The position numbers were made by a program, and so were the translations under genes. From Streptomyces sp. NRRL F-6492 (lineage in GTDB: Bacteria > Actinomycetota > Actinomycetes > Streptomycetales > Streptomycetaceae): 64,000 nucleotides of DNA. Location of the stretch: the NCBI RefSeq assembly GCF_001280125.1, contig NZ_LGEG01000204.1:1-64000 (forward strand). The letters are read 5' to 3'. The notes under the pieces were generated by a model. It saw only the letters and a program-made list of their open reading frames with translations. It had not been told where the DNA came from and searched no databases. Of the stretch, positions 55,512 to 63,886 are shown in pieces. The stretch's first letter is position 1. The number at the start of each line of letters is the position of its first letter.

Positions 55512-56088
55512 AGGTCCCCTCGGCCGTGCGGGCGGCGGGCGACGTGATCACCAGGCGCGCCACGGCCCGGTGGACCCCGGGTCCGTGGAAGGTCCAGAGG
55601 AGGTGGAGCCGGGCCTCCTCCTGCCCCCGGGCCAGGGTCTCGCGCAGGGGCGCCGACCGGGTGCCGTCGCTGCGCTCCCAGTGGTACGTCAGGGTGCCGG
55701 GCCGGCCGTCGGTGCGCACGACGCCCACGACGTCCGCCGTGCCGTCGCAGCCGAGCGCCCCGGGGACGGTGACCGCGACGTCCCGCACCGCCACCCGGGG
55801 GCCGTACTCCCGCCACGCGAGGAAGGCCAGGACGGCGACGAGGACCAGCGCGGCGAGCGCGTGGCGGCGCGGCCGCCGGGGGCGGGGCGGGCGCGACGGC
55901 GGGGTGCCGGGCGGGGTGCCGTGCCAGATCTCGACCGCGGTGGGGGTGTTCCCGGCGCGGCGGGCGGCGGCCGCGGTCACCCCCGGCCCGAAGCGCAGGA
56001 CCTCGCCCTCCCGCCGGTCGGGCTCCGGGCCCGGCCCCTCGAACCAGTGGCTGCCGAGTTCGGTGGCGCTGTAGTCGTCGTCGCTCAC
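55492..56088 (-). CDS. Membrane protein of unknown function coupled to a Ser/Thr kinase
   Basis: 198 residues from a GTG overlapping the kinase stop. The cytoplasmic part is about 70 residues and acidic (SDDDYSATELGSHWFEGPG). One membrane helix (ALAALVLVAVLAFLAW) follows, then an extracellular Ig-like beta domain (VAVRDVAVTVPGALGCDGTADVVGVVRTDG...FTYRCG) with two Cys. That domain resembles in order and length the extracellular domain of the kinase itself. It is probably a kinase substrate or co-receptor; this is inference from coupling and similarity. Confidence 0.75.
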   Translation of the reverse strand: MSDDDYSATELGSHWFEGPGPEPDRREGEVLRFGPGVTAAAARRAGNTPTAVEIWHGTPPGTPPSRPPRPRRPRRHALAALVLVAVLAFLAWREYGPRVAVRDVAVTVPGALGCDGTADVVGVVRTDGRPGTLTYHWERSDGTRSAPLRETLARGQEEARLHLLWTFHGPGVHRAVARLVITSPAARTAEGTFTYRCG

Positions 56089-57746
56089 GAGATCACGCAC
56101 CGCCGGGCGAAGACCTGCTGGAGGGAACCGCCGTCGGCGGCGGCCGGGTCGGTGGTCGCGCGCGCTCCCCAGTAGCACCCGGTGCCCCGGAAGGCGTGCG
56201 GGAGCGTGAGGGTGTAGCGGGTGGCCCCCTCGCGCCGGAAGGTCTCGGCGCCGTCCGGCGCGCCCGGCGACCCCTTCTCGTCGCCGGTGGACCACTCGAC
56301 GAGGAGCGTCACCGGTCCCGTGCCGTCGGTCGTGATCTCGACGGTGGCCTCGGCGGTCGCGGGCCCGGTCTGCCGCAGGCTCGTGACGGAGACGGCCGTC
56401 ACGGAGACGGGCGGCGTCGTCGGGGGCGTGGTCGGCGGGGTGGTGGGGGGAGTGGGGGGCGGCGTCGGCGGCGGAGGTTCCGTGGCCGGAGCGGTCGGGG
56501 CGGTGGGCGTGGCGGTCGGCGTGTTGTTCGTCGGGGCGGGGGTGTCCGACGGGGCGGAGGGTTCCGTGGGCGTCGGCGTGGGTGCGGGCGCGGACGTGGA
56601 CGTGGGCCCGGAGGAGGGGGAAGGGGAGGCGGAGGGGGACGTGCCCGGGGCCGGTGGGGACGCGCTCGACGCGGTGTCGGTCGTCGCGAAGGCCTGCGCG
56701 GCCCGGTCCCCGTCCGGCTCCTCTCCCCCGGCCCGCGCGGCGAGGGCCAGCAGCAGCGCCAGGACGAGCGCGGCCGCCCCGGCGGGCAGTCCGCGGGGGA
56801 ACCGGCGACGGAGGCGCGGCGCCCTCGGCCGGGTGAGCGTGGTCGTGGCGAGCGCGGTCGCGCCCTGGGCCGTACCGCCGGACGAGGGGAAGAGGAGCGG
56901 CAGGAGCGCGGCGAGGGCCGCGAGGCGGCCCCGGCCCCGCTCCTCCCAGTCCGGGCCGTACGCGGCCGTGGCGACCGACTCCAGTTCGCCGACGAACGCG
57001 GCCGCGTTCTCCGGCCGTTCGTGCGGGGCCTTGGCGAGGCCCCGGCGGATGAGCGGGCGCAGCGGCTCCGGTGCCTGTCCGTCGGGGACGGGTGCCTCCA
57101 GGTGCTGGAGGGCGAGTTCGGCGAAGTTGTCGCCCGTGAAGGGCTTGCGTCCGGTCAGGCACTCGAAGAAGGTGGCGGTCGCCGCGTAGACGTCGGCCGC
57201 CGGGGAGGCGGGGGCGCCGCTCCACTGCTCGGGCGCCATGTAGGCGGGCGTCCCGGCGACACCGGGCCTGCTGTCGCGTCCGGTCGCGATGCCGAAGTCG
57301 ACCAGCTTGGACGAGCCGTCGGCGGCGACCAGGACGTTCTCGGGCTTGTAGTCGCGGTGCACGACGCCCGCCCGGTGGGCGGCGGCGAGGCCCAGGAGCG
57401 ACCCCTTGAGCACCACGAGGGCGGCCTCGGGGCCGGTCGAGCCCTCGCGGGCGAGGAGGGCGCGCAGGGCGACGCCGTCCACCAGCTCCATCACGATGGC
57501 CGCGCCTTCCGGCGCCTCGACGTACTCGTGGAACCCCACGACGTATGGAGTGTCCAGGGCTCCGAGCAGCCGGGCCTCGGAGCGGAAGGCGCGGACGAAC
57601 GCCCCGTCCGAGCGGAGCCGCTCCCCCAGGTACTTCACGGCCACCGGCGTACCGGTCGCGTCGTGCACGGCCAGCACCACGCGACCACTGGCACCCGCCC
57701 CCAGCTCCCGGGTCTCCGTGTATCCCGGGACCACCCATGCGCTCAT
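56085..57746 (-). CDS. Transmembrane serine/threonine protein kinase (PASTA-less)
   Basis: 553 residues from the ATG at 57746. The kinase domain (about residues 8-265) has the Gly-rich loop LGAGASGRV, Lys in VAVKYLG, catalytic HRDYKPEN, DFG in LVDFGIAT, and GTPAYMAPEQ. A juxtamembrane Arg-rich segment precedes one membrane helix (LPAGAAALVLALLLALAARA, about 325-345) and a long Pro/Thr/Ser linker (about 350-455). A C-terminal extracellular beta domain with two Cys (SVTAVSVTSLRQTGPATAEATVEITTDG...ARRCVIS) ends the protein. PASTA repeats are absent. The 3' overlap couples it to a membrane partner. Confidence 0.92.
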   Translation of the reverse strand: MSAWVVPGYTETRELGAGASGRVVLAVHDATGTPVAVKYLGERLRSDGAFVRAFRSEARLLGALDTPYVVGFHEYVEAPEGAAIVMELVDGVALRALLAREGSTGPEAALVVLKGSLLGLAAAHRAGVVHRDYKPENVLVAADGSSKLVDFGIATGRDSRPGVAGTPAYMAPEQWSGAPASPAADVYAATATFFECLTGRKPFTGDNFAELALQHLEAPVPDGQAPEPLRPLIRRGLAKAPHERPENAAAFVGELESVATAAYGPDWEERGRGRLAALAALLPLLFPSSGGTAQGATALATTTLTRPRAPRLRRRFPRGLPAGAAALVLALLLALAARAGGEEPDGDRAAQAFATTDTASSASPPAPGTSPSASPSPSSGPTSTSAPAPTPTPTEPSAPSDTPAPTNNTPTATPTAPTAPATEPPPPTPPPTPPTTPPTTPPTTPPVSVTAVSVTSLRQTGPATAEATVEITTDGTGPVTLLVEWSTGDEKGSPGAPDGAETFRREGATRYTLTLPHAFRGTGCYWGARATTDPAAADGGSLQQVFARRCVIS

Positions 57747-57858
57747 CCCCGTCCCCTCCCCGGCGCCGTGGCGACCCTCCTCCACAGGGACAGATTCTCG
57801 CCACGGCCGGTTCCGGGGGCGGGGAAACGACGGAAAAGGAGCGGTGGTTCTCCGGGGG

Positions 57859-58400
57859 TCAGCCCGTCAGGGCGAACCTCTGGGCGGCCGAACCGTCGCA
57901 GTTCCGCCGGGACAGCCGGGCCCCGTCGGCGGTCGAGGCGTTGTCGACGGCGAGGCACTTGGCGCTGTGGCGGGCGACGAAGCGGTACTGGCCGGCGGTG
58001 CCGACGGCCTCGGGGCGCCACTGCTGGTTGGTGCCGCCCACGTAGCTCCACAGGTGGACCCTGACGCCGGCGGCGGTGGCGCCGGAGCCGCCGTCGACGT
58101 CCCAGACGCGGGAGTTGAACTGGTTGACGACGTAAGCGGCGAAGGTGGTGGCGGGGTTCGCGCTGTCGGTGCCGGAGCACTCGGTGAAGAAGACGCGCTT
58201 CCCGGCGTCGACGACCTGCTGCTGGGCGGCGGGGCTCCGCCGTAGCAGTGGAAGGCCGCCCCGATGACGCGCTGGATCCCCTGCGTGGCGCCGAAGACCT
58301 CCAGCGGGTAGTCGGGGTGGTCCCAGTTGTGGTCGTAGGCGAGGACGCTGGTCGGCAGCCCGGCCGCGGTGAGGGTCCGTGCGGCCGTTCGGTGGGACAC
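57859..58400 (-). pseudogene. Broken GH30-type glycosidase with ricin-type lectin domain
   Basis: A GTG with AAGGAGA upstream starts MSHRTAARTLTAAG. It joins directly to the late part of a GH30 catalytic domain (LPTSVLAYDHNWDHPDYPLEV, GAAFHCYGG), so most of the enzyme is deleted. One base is missing near 58240. The next frame continues SPAAQQQVVDAGKRVFFTECSGTDSANPATTF. After another deletion a CBM13/ricin domain follows (SRVWDVDGG, VRVHLWSYVGGTNQQW, FVARHSAKCLAVDN). The retained start and ribosome binding site show that the loss was internal. Confidence 0.85.
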
Positions 58401-58493
58401 GGTGCGGCTCTCCTTCGGTGGGGGTGACCTGACACGAGGGGGTGGTGCGTCCGTGTGGAACGTGGCCCACCGCGCCCGGTGGGGCGGGGAGCG

Positions 58494-61055
58494 TCAGCCG
58501 AGGTCGAGATCGAGGTCGAGGTCGAGCGTCAGCCGCAGGTCGCGGCTGGAGCGGCCGACGCGCAGGCGGCGGCGTCCGGTGGGCGGGCGCCAGGTCCGGT
58601 GCCGCTCGTCCCAGGACTGGAAGACGCGCCAGGGCAGGGTCAGGGCGACCGTCGCGGTGCCGCCCGCGGGGACCTCGGCGACGGCGAACCCCGCCAGGAC
58701 GCGGACGGGTTCGCCGGGCGCGCCGTCGGGGGCCTCCAGGTACGCCTGGACGACCTCCCGCCCGGCCCGGGGGCCGGTGTTGGTGAGGGTCACCGCGATC
58801 CGGGGCCCGTTCCCGTCCGCGGGGAGGGGGGAGACGGCGGGGGCGGACGGTTCGCGGGCCTCGGCGCGGTCGTAGGACCAGGTGGTCCAGCCGAGTCCGT
58901 GGCCGAAGGGGAAGGCGGGCTCGGTGCCGGCGCGGTCGTAGCCGCGGTGGCCGATGTGGAGCCCCTCGCGGTAGTCGAGGACGCCGTCGGCGGGGACGGC
59001 GTCGGGGACCGGGACGTCCCCGGCGCGGGCGGGCAGGGTCCACGGCAGGCGGCCGGCGGGTTCGGCGCGGCCGAACAGGACGTCGGCGAGGGCGTGCCCC
59101 GCCTCCTGGCCGGGCAGCCACGCCCAGAGCAGGGCGGGCACCTCGTCGGCCCAGGGCAGCAGGACCGGGGCTCCGGCGTTGACCACCACCACGGTACGGG
59201 GGTTGGCCGCGGCGACCGCGCGCACGAGCCGGTGCTGTTGCGGGGTCAGCTCCAGGTCGGGGCGGTCCCAGCCCTCGGACTCGACCTCCTCGTTCGTGCC
59301 GACGACCACCACGGCGACGTCGGCCGCGCGGGCCGCCCCGACGGCTGCGGCGATCTCGTCCTCGACGTCCGGGCCGGGCGGCCGGTGGCGTACGTGGGCG
59401 GTGACGAAGCGGCCGTAGGCGTCGGCGTCGACGACCCGGAGGTCGATCCTCAGGTCCAAGGGCACCGGGTCGGCGTCCACGCGCACGGTGTGGCGGTGGG
59501 TCTCCGGGTGGTTGTGGCTCGACTCCAGGATCAGCTCGACGCCCCGGTCGTCCTCGCCGGTGTGGACCGGCTCGCCGTCGAGGGCGACCGTGAAGCGTCC
59601 GGCGCAGCCGAACTCCAGGAGGTGGTCGCCCGGTTCGGCGAGGGTGATCCGGCCGGTGAGGACCACGTCGGTGGTCCCGTCCGGTACGCCGAAGGCCCCC
59701 CAGTCGCCGGTGCGGCGGACCTCCTCGCCCAGCGGCGTGCCGTTCCCGTCCAGGTACCGGGCGCGCATCCCGGTGAGGAGCGCGGGGTCGAGGAACGGGG
59801 CGTGCCGCCGGGACGAGCCGCCGCGGTGCACGGTCAGCGCGACCCCGTCCGGCAGGGCGGCCCGCAGCCCCTCGGCGTACCCCACGGTGCGGACGGCGGG
59901 GACGTAGGCGCTGCCGCCGCCCTGGAGGTACGGCTCGACGGCGTTCGGCCCGATCAGCGCCACGCTGCCCAGCCGGCCGGGGTCCAGGGGCAGGAGGGCC
60001 CGCTCGTCGCGCAGCAGGACGGTGCCCCGGGTGAGGACCTCGCGCAGCGCGGCGAAGTCCGCCTCGCCGACCGGCGCGGGCGCGGGCGCGACCGTCAGGG
60101 GCGGGGGCTGCCCGCCGGGCGTCCAGGGCTCGGTCAGCTTGCCGACGCGGGCGGCGAGCCGCATCAGCCGCAGGACCTTGTCGTCGACGACCGCCTCGTC
60201 CACCTCGCCGCGGCGGACCGCCTCGACGAGGGCGTCGCCCCACGGTCCTTCGGGGCCCGGCATCACCAGGTCGAGGCCGGCGAGGGCGGTGGGCGCGGTC
60301 GTCCGGGTGGCGGCCCAGTCGCTGATCACCGCCCCGTCGTAGCCCCACTCGTCCTTCAGGACGCCCCGGAGGACGCGCCGGTGTTCGAGGAGCGGCGCCG
60401 ACTCGGTGCCGTCGTCGAGGCCCGAGTACGCGCCCATCACGCTCCACGGTCCGGTCTCGGCGAGGATCCGCTCGAACGGGGCCAGGTAGACCTCGCGGAG
60501 GGTGCGGGGGTCGATCCTGGCGCGGTACCGGGTGCGGTCCGTCTCGGAGTCGTTCGCGACGAAGTGCTTCAGGCAGGCGGCGACGCCCTCGTCCTGGAGG
60601 CCCCGCACGATCGCGGCGCCGAGCGCGCCGGACAGGAGGGGGTCCTCGGAGAGGCATTCGAAGTGGCGGCCGGCGACGGGGGTGCGCTGGAGGTTGACCA
60701 GCGGGGCCAGGACGACGTCCACGTTCTTCCGGCGGGCCTCGGCGGCGAAGACGCGTCCGAGGCGTTCGGCGAGCTCCGTGTCCCAGGTGGCGCCGGTGGT
60801 GCTCGGGGCGGGGGCGAGGAGGCCCGTCTCGCCGGGCACCCCGCCGGTCCCCCGGACGCCCTGCGGTCCGTCGGACGTGGTCACGGGGTGGAGTCCGAGC
60901 CGCGGTTCCCCGTGCAGCGTCCACAGGGTCGCTCCGGTCAGCAGCCGCACCTTGGCCGCCAGTTCGAGGCCTTCGATCAGCGCGGCCCAGCGGTTCTCGT
61001 CCGCCGCCTCCGGCCGGGCCGGGGAGACGGGAAGTGCGGGCGACGGGGCAGACAT
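58494..61055 (-). CDS. GH3 beta-glucosidase with PA14 insert
   Basis: 853 residues from the ATG at 61055. GH3 N-domain: TSDGPQGVRG, NVDVVLAPLVNLQRTPVAGRHFECLSEDPLLSG, KHFVANDSETDR, and the nucleophile Asp in GAVISDWAATRTT. GH3 C-domain: ALIGPNAVEPYLQGGGSAYV, VVVVGTNEEVESEGWDRPDLELTPQQ and the LHIGHRGYD / PFPFGHGLGWTTW end. A PA14-like insert (about residues 425-525) and an FN3-like end are present, so it belongs to the BglX/BglB-like long class. It lacks a signal peptide. The last residues are LDLDLDLDLG, encoded by a hexanucleotide-like run. It is divergent from a TetR gene around a perfect palindrome. Confidence 0.93.
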   Translation of the reverse strand: MSAPSPALPVSPARPEAADENRWAALIEGLELAAKVRLLTGATLWTLHGEPRLGLHPVTTSDGPQGVRGTGGVPGETGLLAPAPSTTGATWDTELAERLGRVFAAEARRKNVDVVLAPLVNLQRTPVAGRHFECLSEDPLLSGALGAAIVRGLQDEGVAACLKHFVANDSETDRTRYRARIDPRTLREVYLAPFERILAETGPWSVMGAYSGLDDGTESAPLLEHRRVLRGVLKDEWGYDGAVISDWAATRTTAPTALAGLDLVMPGPEGPWGDALVEAVRRGEVDEAVVDDKVLRLMRLAARVGKLTEPWTPGGQPPPLTVAPAPAPVGEADFAALREVLTRGTVLLRDERALLPLDPGRLGSVALIGPNAVEPYLQGGGSAYVPAVRTVGYAEGLRAALPDGVALTVHRGGSSRRHAPFLDPALLTGMRARYLDGNGTPLGEEVRRTGDWGAFGVPDGTTDVVLTGRITLAEPGDHLLEFGCAGRFTVALDGEPVHTGEDDRGVELILESSHNHPETHRHTVRVDADPVPLDLRIDLRVVDADAYGRFVTAHVRHRPPGPDVEDEIAAAVGAARAADVAVVVVGTNEEVESEGWDRPDLELTPQQHRLVRAVAAANPRTVVVVNAGAPVLLPWADEVPALLWAWLPGQEAGHALADVLFGRAEPAGRLPWTLPARAGDVPVPDAVPADGVLDYREGLHIGHRGYDRAGTEPAFPFGHGLGWTTWSYDRAEAREPSAPAVSPLPADGNGPRIAVTLTNTGPRAGREVVQAYLEAPDGAPGEPVRVLAGFAVAEVPAGGTATVALTLPWRVFQSWDERHRTWRPPTGRRRLRVGRSSRDLRLTLDLDLDLDLG

Positions 61056-61119
61056 GGTGTTCCCTCCGGCCGTGACGGCGGCGTGTCGTCGTGATGACGG
61101 CCACATGAAAGCACACCCG

Positions 61120-61136
61120 CTAAGTACTTAGTAAGT
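61120..61136. promoter_or_regulatory. TetR operator between the GH3 and TetR genes
   Basis: CTAAGTACTTAG (61120-61131) is a perfect 12-bp palindrome. It is followed without a gap by the overlapping repeat ACTTAGTAAGT (61126-61136). It lies 65 bp upstream of the GH3 gene and about 75-90 bp upstream of the TetR start. Confidence 0.82.
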
Positions 61137-61210
61137 GATTCGGCCCACACTCCTCCCGGGCGTCTCCGGAGACGATCTCCCGGCCGCCGGGGGCACCTAT
61201 GCTGTCGCGC

Positions 61211-61855
61211 GTGAGCAACCACCCGGCAGGTAAGACGAAGCGTCCGCCCCGCACGCCCCGCAGCGCGGAGGCCAAGCAGCGCCGTCAGGACATCCTGCAC
61301 ATCGCGATGGACACGTTCGCCGCCCGCGGCTACAACAACGCGCCGATCCAGGAGATCGCCGACCGCGCCGGGCTCACCCAGGCGGGGGTCCTGCACTACT
61401 TCCGGACCAAGGCCCAGCTGCTCACCAGCGTCCTGGAGCTCCGCGACCAGACCGACATCGAGCAGCTCGGGCCCGACCGGCCGCGCGGGACGGAGTTCCT
61501 GCGCCACCTCGTCGACACCGCCGCCCGCAACGCCGAGCGCGAGGGCATCGTGCGCCTGTACGCGGTGCTGTCGGCCGAGTCCGTCACCGACAACCACCCC
61601 GCGCAGACCTACTTCCGCGACCGCTACACCGGGCTGCGCGCCTTCGTGGCCGACGCGCTGCGCGAGGCGGGCGGCCTCGCCGACGACGACGCCCGCGTCG
61701 AGCCGGCCGCGAGCGCGATCATCGCCGTCATGGACGGCCTCCAGGTCCAGTGGCTCCTCGCGCCCGACGCGGTCGACATGGCCGTGTCGACCGAACTCGC
61801 CCTGGACTCCCTCCTCACCACGCTCGCGCCGGACCGCTTCCCCGCCGGGGGGTGA
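61211..61855 (+). CDS. TetR-family regulator of the GH3 gene
   Basis: 214 residues from the GTG at 61211, or 218 from an ATG at 61199. I prefer the GTG because TATGCT at 61198-61203 could be a -10 element 7 nt upstream, giving a leaderless message. The HTH is RQDILHIAMDTFAARGYNNAPIQEIADRAGLTQAGVLHYFRTKAQLL (about residues 25-70). The ligand domain follows. It is very probably the repressor of the divergent GH3 beta-glucosidase gene; the inducer should be a glucoside. Confidence 0.9.
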   Translation: MSNHPAGKTKRPPRTPRSAEAKQRRQDILHIAMDTFAARGYNNAPIQEIADRAGLTQAGVLHYFRTKAQLLTSVLELRDQTDIEQLGPDRPRGTEFLRHLVDTAARNAEREGIVRLYAVLSAESVTDNHPAQTYFRDRYTGLRAFVADALREAGGLADDDARVEPAASAIIAVMDGLQVQWLLAPDAVDMAVSTELALDSLLTTLAPDRFPAGG

Positions 61856-61877
61856 GCGGGTCCGGCCGCGACCGGCG

Positions 61878-62114
61878 TCAGCGGCTCGCGTACGGCAGCA
61901 GGGCCATCTCGCGGGCGTTCTTGATCGCGGCGGCGAGGGCCCGCTGCTGCCGGGCGGTCACACGGGTGACGCGCCGGCTTCGGATCTTGCCGCGGTCGGA
62001 GAGGAACCCGCGCAGCAGGTGGGTGTCCTTGTAGTCGACGTACGTGATCCCGGCCGCGTCCAGCGGGTTGGGACGGGACTTGGCGGGCTTGCGGGGCTCG
62101 GAGCGTCGGGCCAC
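61878..62114 (-). CDS. rpsR: Ribosomal protein S18, cysteine-free paralogue
   Basis: 78 residues from a GTG with AAGGAG upstream. S18 signature: [55 protein letters not shown]. The N-terminus ([21 protein letters not shown]) lacks the CxxC zinc pair of the housekeeping S18. It therefore belongs to the zinc-independent set used during zinc starvation. It is the last gene of the L33-L31-COG0523-S18 group. Confidence 0.94.
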   Translation of the reverse strand: MARRSEPRKPAKSRPNPLDAAGITYVDYKDTHLLRGFLSDRGKIRSRRVTRVTARQQRALAAAIKNAREMALLPYASR

Positions 62115-62163
62115 GGCGGTTTCTCCTTGGGTGGGATGTCGTGCGGGTCGTGATGCCGTGCGG

Positions 62164-62190
62164 GTCGTACGTGTCGTACGTGCCGTACGA
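62164..62190. repeat. Three 9-bp repeats between S18 and the COG0523 gene
   Basis: GTCGTACGT, GTCGTACGT and GCCGTACGA follow one another in the 81-bp gap. Just before them CGTGCGGGTCGT is also duplicated. No function is visible. Confidence 0.6.
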
Positions 62191-62195
62191 CGGGG

Positions 62196-63347
62196 TCAGG
62201 CGGCGTCGAGAAGAGGGGCGAAGGCCGCGGGCAGGCGCTTCCACCCCTCCGGCCCCGACGCGTACTCCGCGTCGGTCAGCAGGCAGGAGTCGAGGAGCCG
62301 TTCGAGGCCGTCCCGGTCCAGGCCGGGCGAGGTGAAGACGAGGTGCTGGCAGCAGTCGCCGTGGTCGGCGTGCCAGTCGAGCGCGGCGGCCGCCCGGCGT
62401 ACGGGCGGGACCATCTCCCAGGCCGCGTCCGGCAGCGAGGCGAGCCAGGGCCCGGCGCTCTCCACGCACAGCGCCCCGCCGGCCGCGTCCCAGGCGAGCA
62501 GCGTGTCCGGGCGGTCGGCGAGCCAGAACCGGCCGCGGCTGCGGGCCGCCGCGCAGCACAGGTCCTCCAGGGCGTCGTAGAGGCGCTCGGGGTGGAACGG
62601 CCGCCGGCGGTGCCAGACGAAGGTGGTCACGCCGGCCTCGTCCGCCTCCTGGGGCAGGAGCGCGCACGCGGGGTGCTGGGCGGCAGCGGCGGCCTCGACG
62701 TCGAAGCCCGCGAACGCGGCGCGGGCGAGCTCGGCCGAGGCGGCCGGCACGCGGCGGGCGGTGGGGTGCAGCTGGGCGAGGAGGGCGTGGTCCTCCTCGT
62801 CCGCCTCCGCGCTGTCGACCACGGCGAGGACTGGGGCGTACTCCAGCTGGCGGGCCCAGGTGTCGCCGACGGTCCGCCGGTCGGTGGGGGCGGCGGCGAG
62901 CCCCGCCTCCGCGAGGTCGTCGCCGTCGGCGAGGTACGGCAGGACGAGCGCGGGGTCCACGGCGGTGATCACGCCCGTCACGGACAGGCGGTCCCCGCCG
63001 TGTCCGGCGATGACCTCGGCCATGGCCTTCGGCTCGACCGAGTCCCACAGCTCGACCACCGCGAGACGGGTGAGGCCGTCGTGCGCCAGGCGTTCCAGCT
63101 CGGGGACGAGGTCCTCGCGCAGCGCGCAGCACGCGCAGTCGTCGACCAGCGGCGCCTCGCCCCGGGAGACGGGCCCGGAGGCGTCCCGGACGAGGCGCAG
63201 GACGGTGCCGTCGGGGGCCGAGGCGAGGTCGTGGTGGAGCGCCACGCTGCCGGGGACGGCCCGCAGGAGGCGGTCGACGACCTCCTTGCGGGCCTCGGCG
63301 TGGAGCCCGGCGACGATCACGACGGGGAGTTCGCGGACGTACTCCAT
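62196..63347 (-). CDS. COG0523-family zinc-homeostasis protein lacking a Walker A motif
   Basis: 383 residues; the ATG overlaps the L31 stop (ATGA). The family metal motif CACCAL (CxCC, about residue 71) and its surroundings (EAPLVDDCACCALREDLVPELERLAHDGLTRLAVVELWDSVEP) are present. The C-terminal CobW_C-like domain is also present (FVWHRRRPFHPERLYDALED, RGRFWLADRPDTLLAWDAAGG). The position of the GTP-binding P-loop reads VVIVAGLHAEARKEVVDRLL, without GxxxxGK(S/T). It cannot bind GTP in the usual way. It probably handles zinc in a GTP-independent manner, and sits inside a Zur-controlled group. Confidence 0.88.
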   Translation of the reverse strand: MEYVRELPVVIVAGLHAEARKEVVDRLLRAVPGSVALHHDLASAPDGTVLRLVRDASGPVSRGEAPLVDDCACCALREDLVPELERLAHDGLTRLAVVELWDSVEPKAMAEVIAGHGGDRLSVTGVITAVDPALVLPYLADGDDLAEAGLAAAPTDRRTVGDTWARQLEYAPVLAVVDSAEADEEDHALLAQLHPTARRVPAASAELARAAFAGFDVEAAAAAQHPACALLPQEADEAGVTTFVWHRRRPFHPERLYDALEDLCCAAARSRGRFWLADRPDTLLAWDAAGGALCVESAGPWLASLPDAAWEMVPPVRRAAAALDWHADHGDCCQHLVFTSPGLDRDGLERLLDSCLLTDAEYASGPEGWKRLPAAFAPLLDAA

Positions 63348-63592
63348 CAGCGGGCTCCGTAGCGGCGCTCGAAGCGTTCCACGCGACCGGCGGTGTCGAG
63401 GACGCGGGCGGTGCCGGTGTAGAAGGGGTGGCTCGCCGAGGAGATCTCGACGTCGACGAGCGGGTAGGTGTGGCCGTCCTCCCAGCCGATCGTCTTGTCG
63501 CCGGTGATGGTGGATCGGGTGAGGAAAGCGGTGCCGGAGGCGGAGTCGCGGAAGACGACGGGGCCGTAGGCGGGGTGGATGCCGGGCTTCAC
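63347..63592 (-). CDS. rpmE2: Ribosomal protein L31, type B (zinc-free)
   Basis: 81 residues from a GTG with AAAGG upstream. Type B L31: [67 protein letters not shown]. It has no Cys, unlike the zinc-binding type A. It replaces L31A on ribosomes under zinc limitation, releasing zinc. Its stop overlaps the COG0523 start. Confidence 0.96.
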   Translation of the reverse strand: MKPGIHPAYGPVVFRDSASGTAFLTRSTITGDKTIGWEDGHTYPLVDVEISSASHPFYTGTARVLDTAGRVERFERRYGAR

Positions 63593-63644
63593 GGCGGGAA
63601 CCTTTCGGACGGTGGGGTGACGGGGGGCGTGCGGCGGTGCGGGG

Positions 63645-63809
63645 TCAGCGCTCTTCGCGGAAGTCGACGTGCCGGCGGGCGACGGGGTCGTACTTGCGCA
63701 GCACCATGCGGTCGGGGTCGTTGCGGCGGTTCTTGCGGGTCACATAGGTGAACCCGGTGCCCGCGGTGGAGCGGAGCTTGACGACGGGGCGGATCTCGTT
63801 GCGTGCCAT
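63645..63809 (-). CDS. rpmG: Ribosomal protein L33, cysteine-free paralogue
   Basis: 54 residues. [58 protein letters not shown] L33, without the two CxxC pairs. It is the first gene of the leftward zinc-starvation operon and starts 13 bp from the Zur box. Confidence 0.95.
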   Translation of the reverse strand: MARNEIRPVVKLRSTAGTGFTYVTRKNRRNDPDRMVLRKYDPVARRHVDFREER

Positions 63810-63821
63810 GGGGCTAGTATA

Positions 63822-63848
63822 TGACAACGGTTTTCATTATCGAAAACC
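63822..63848. promoter_or_regulatory. Zur box between divergent ribosomal protein genes
   Basis: TGACAACGGTTTTCA (63822-63836) matches the actinobacterial Zur palindrome with one mismatched pair. An overlapping perfect inverted repeat, GGTTTTC-ATTATC-GAAAACC, spans 63829-63848. It is placed to control both the leftward L33-L31-COG0523-S18 genes and the rightward L28 gene. Confidence 0.85.
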
Positions 63849-63886
63849 GTCCGGCCACTCCCCCGCCCCCGAAAGGTGAACCACCC

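Noticed and set aside
57859..61116. 1085-codon minus-strand frame spanning the GH3 gene
   Set aside because: Only its last part (ricin domain of the pseudogene) is real. The remainder is an Arg/Pro-rich shadow of the GH3 gene in another frame.
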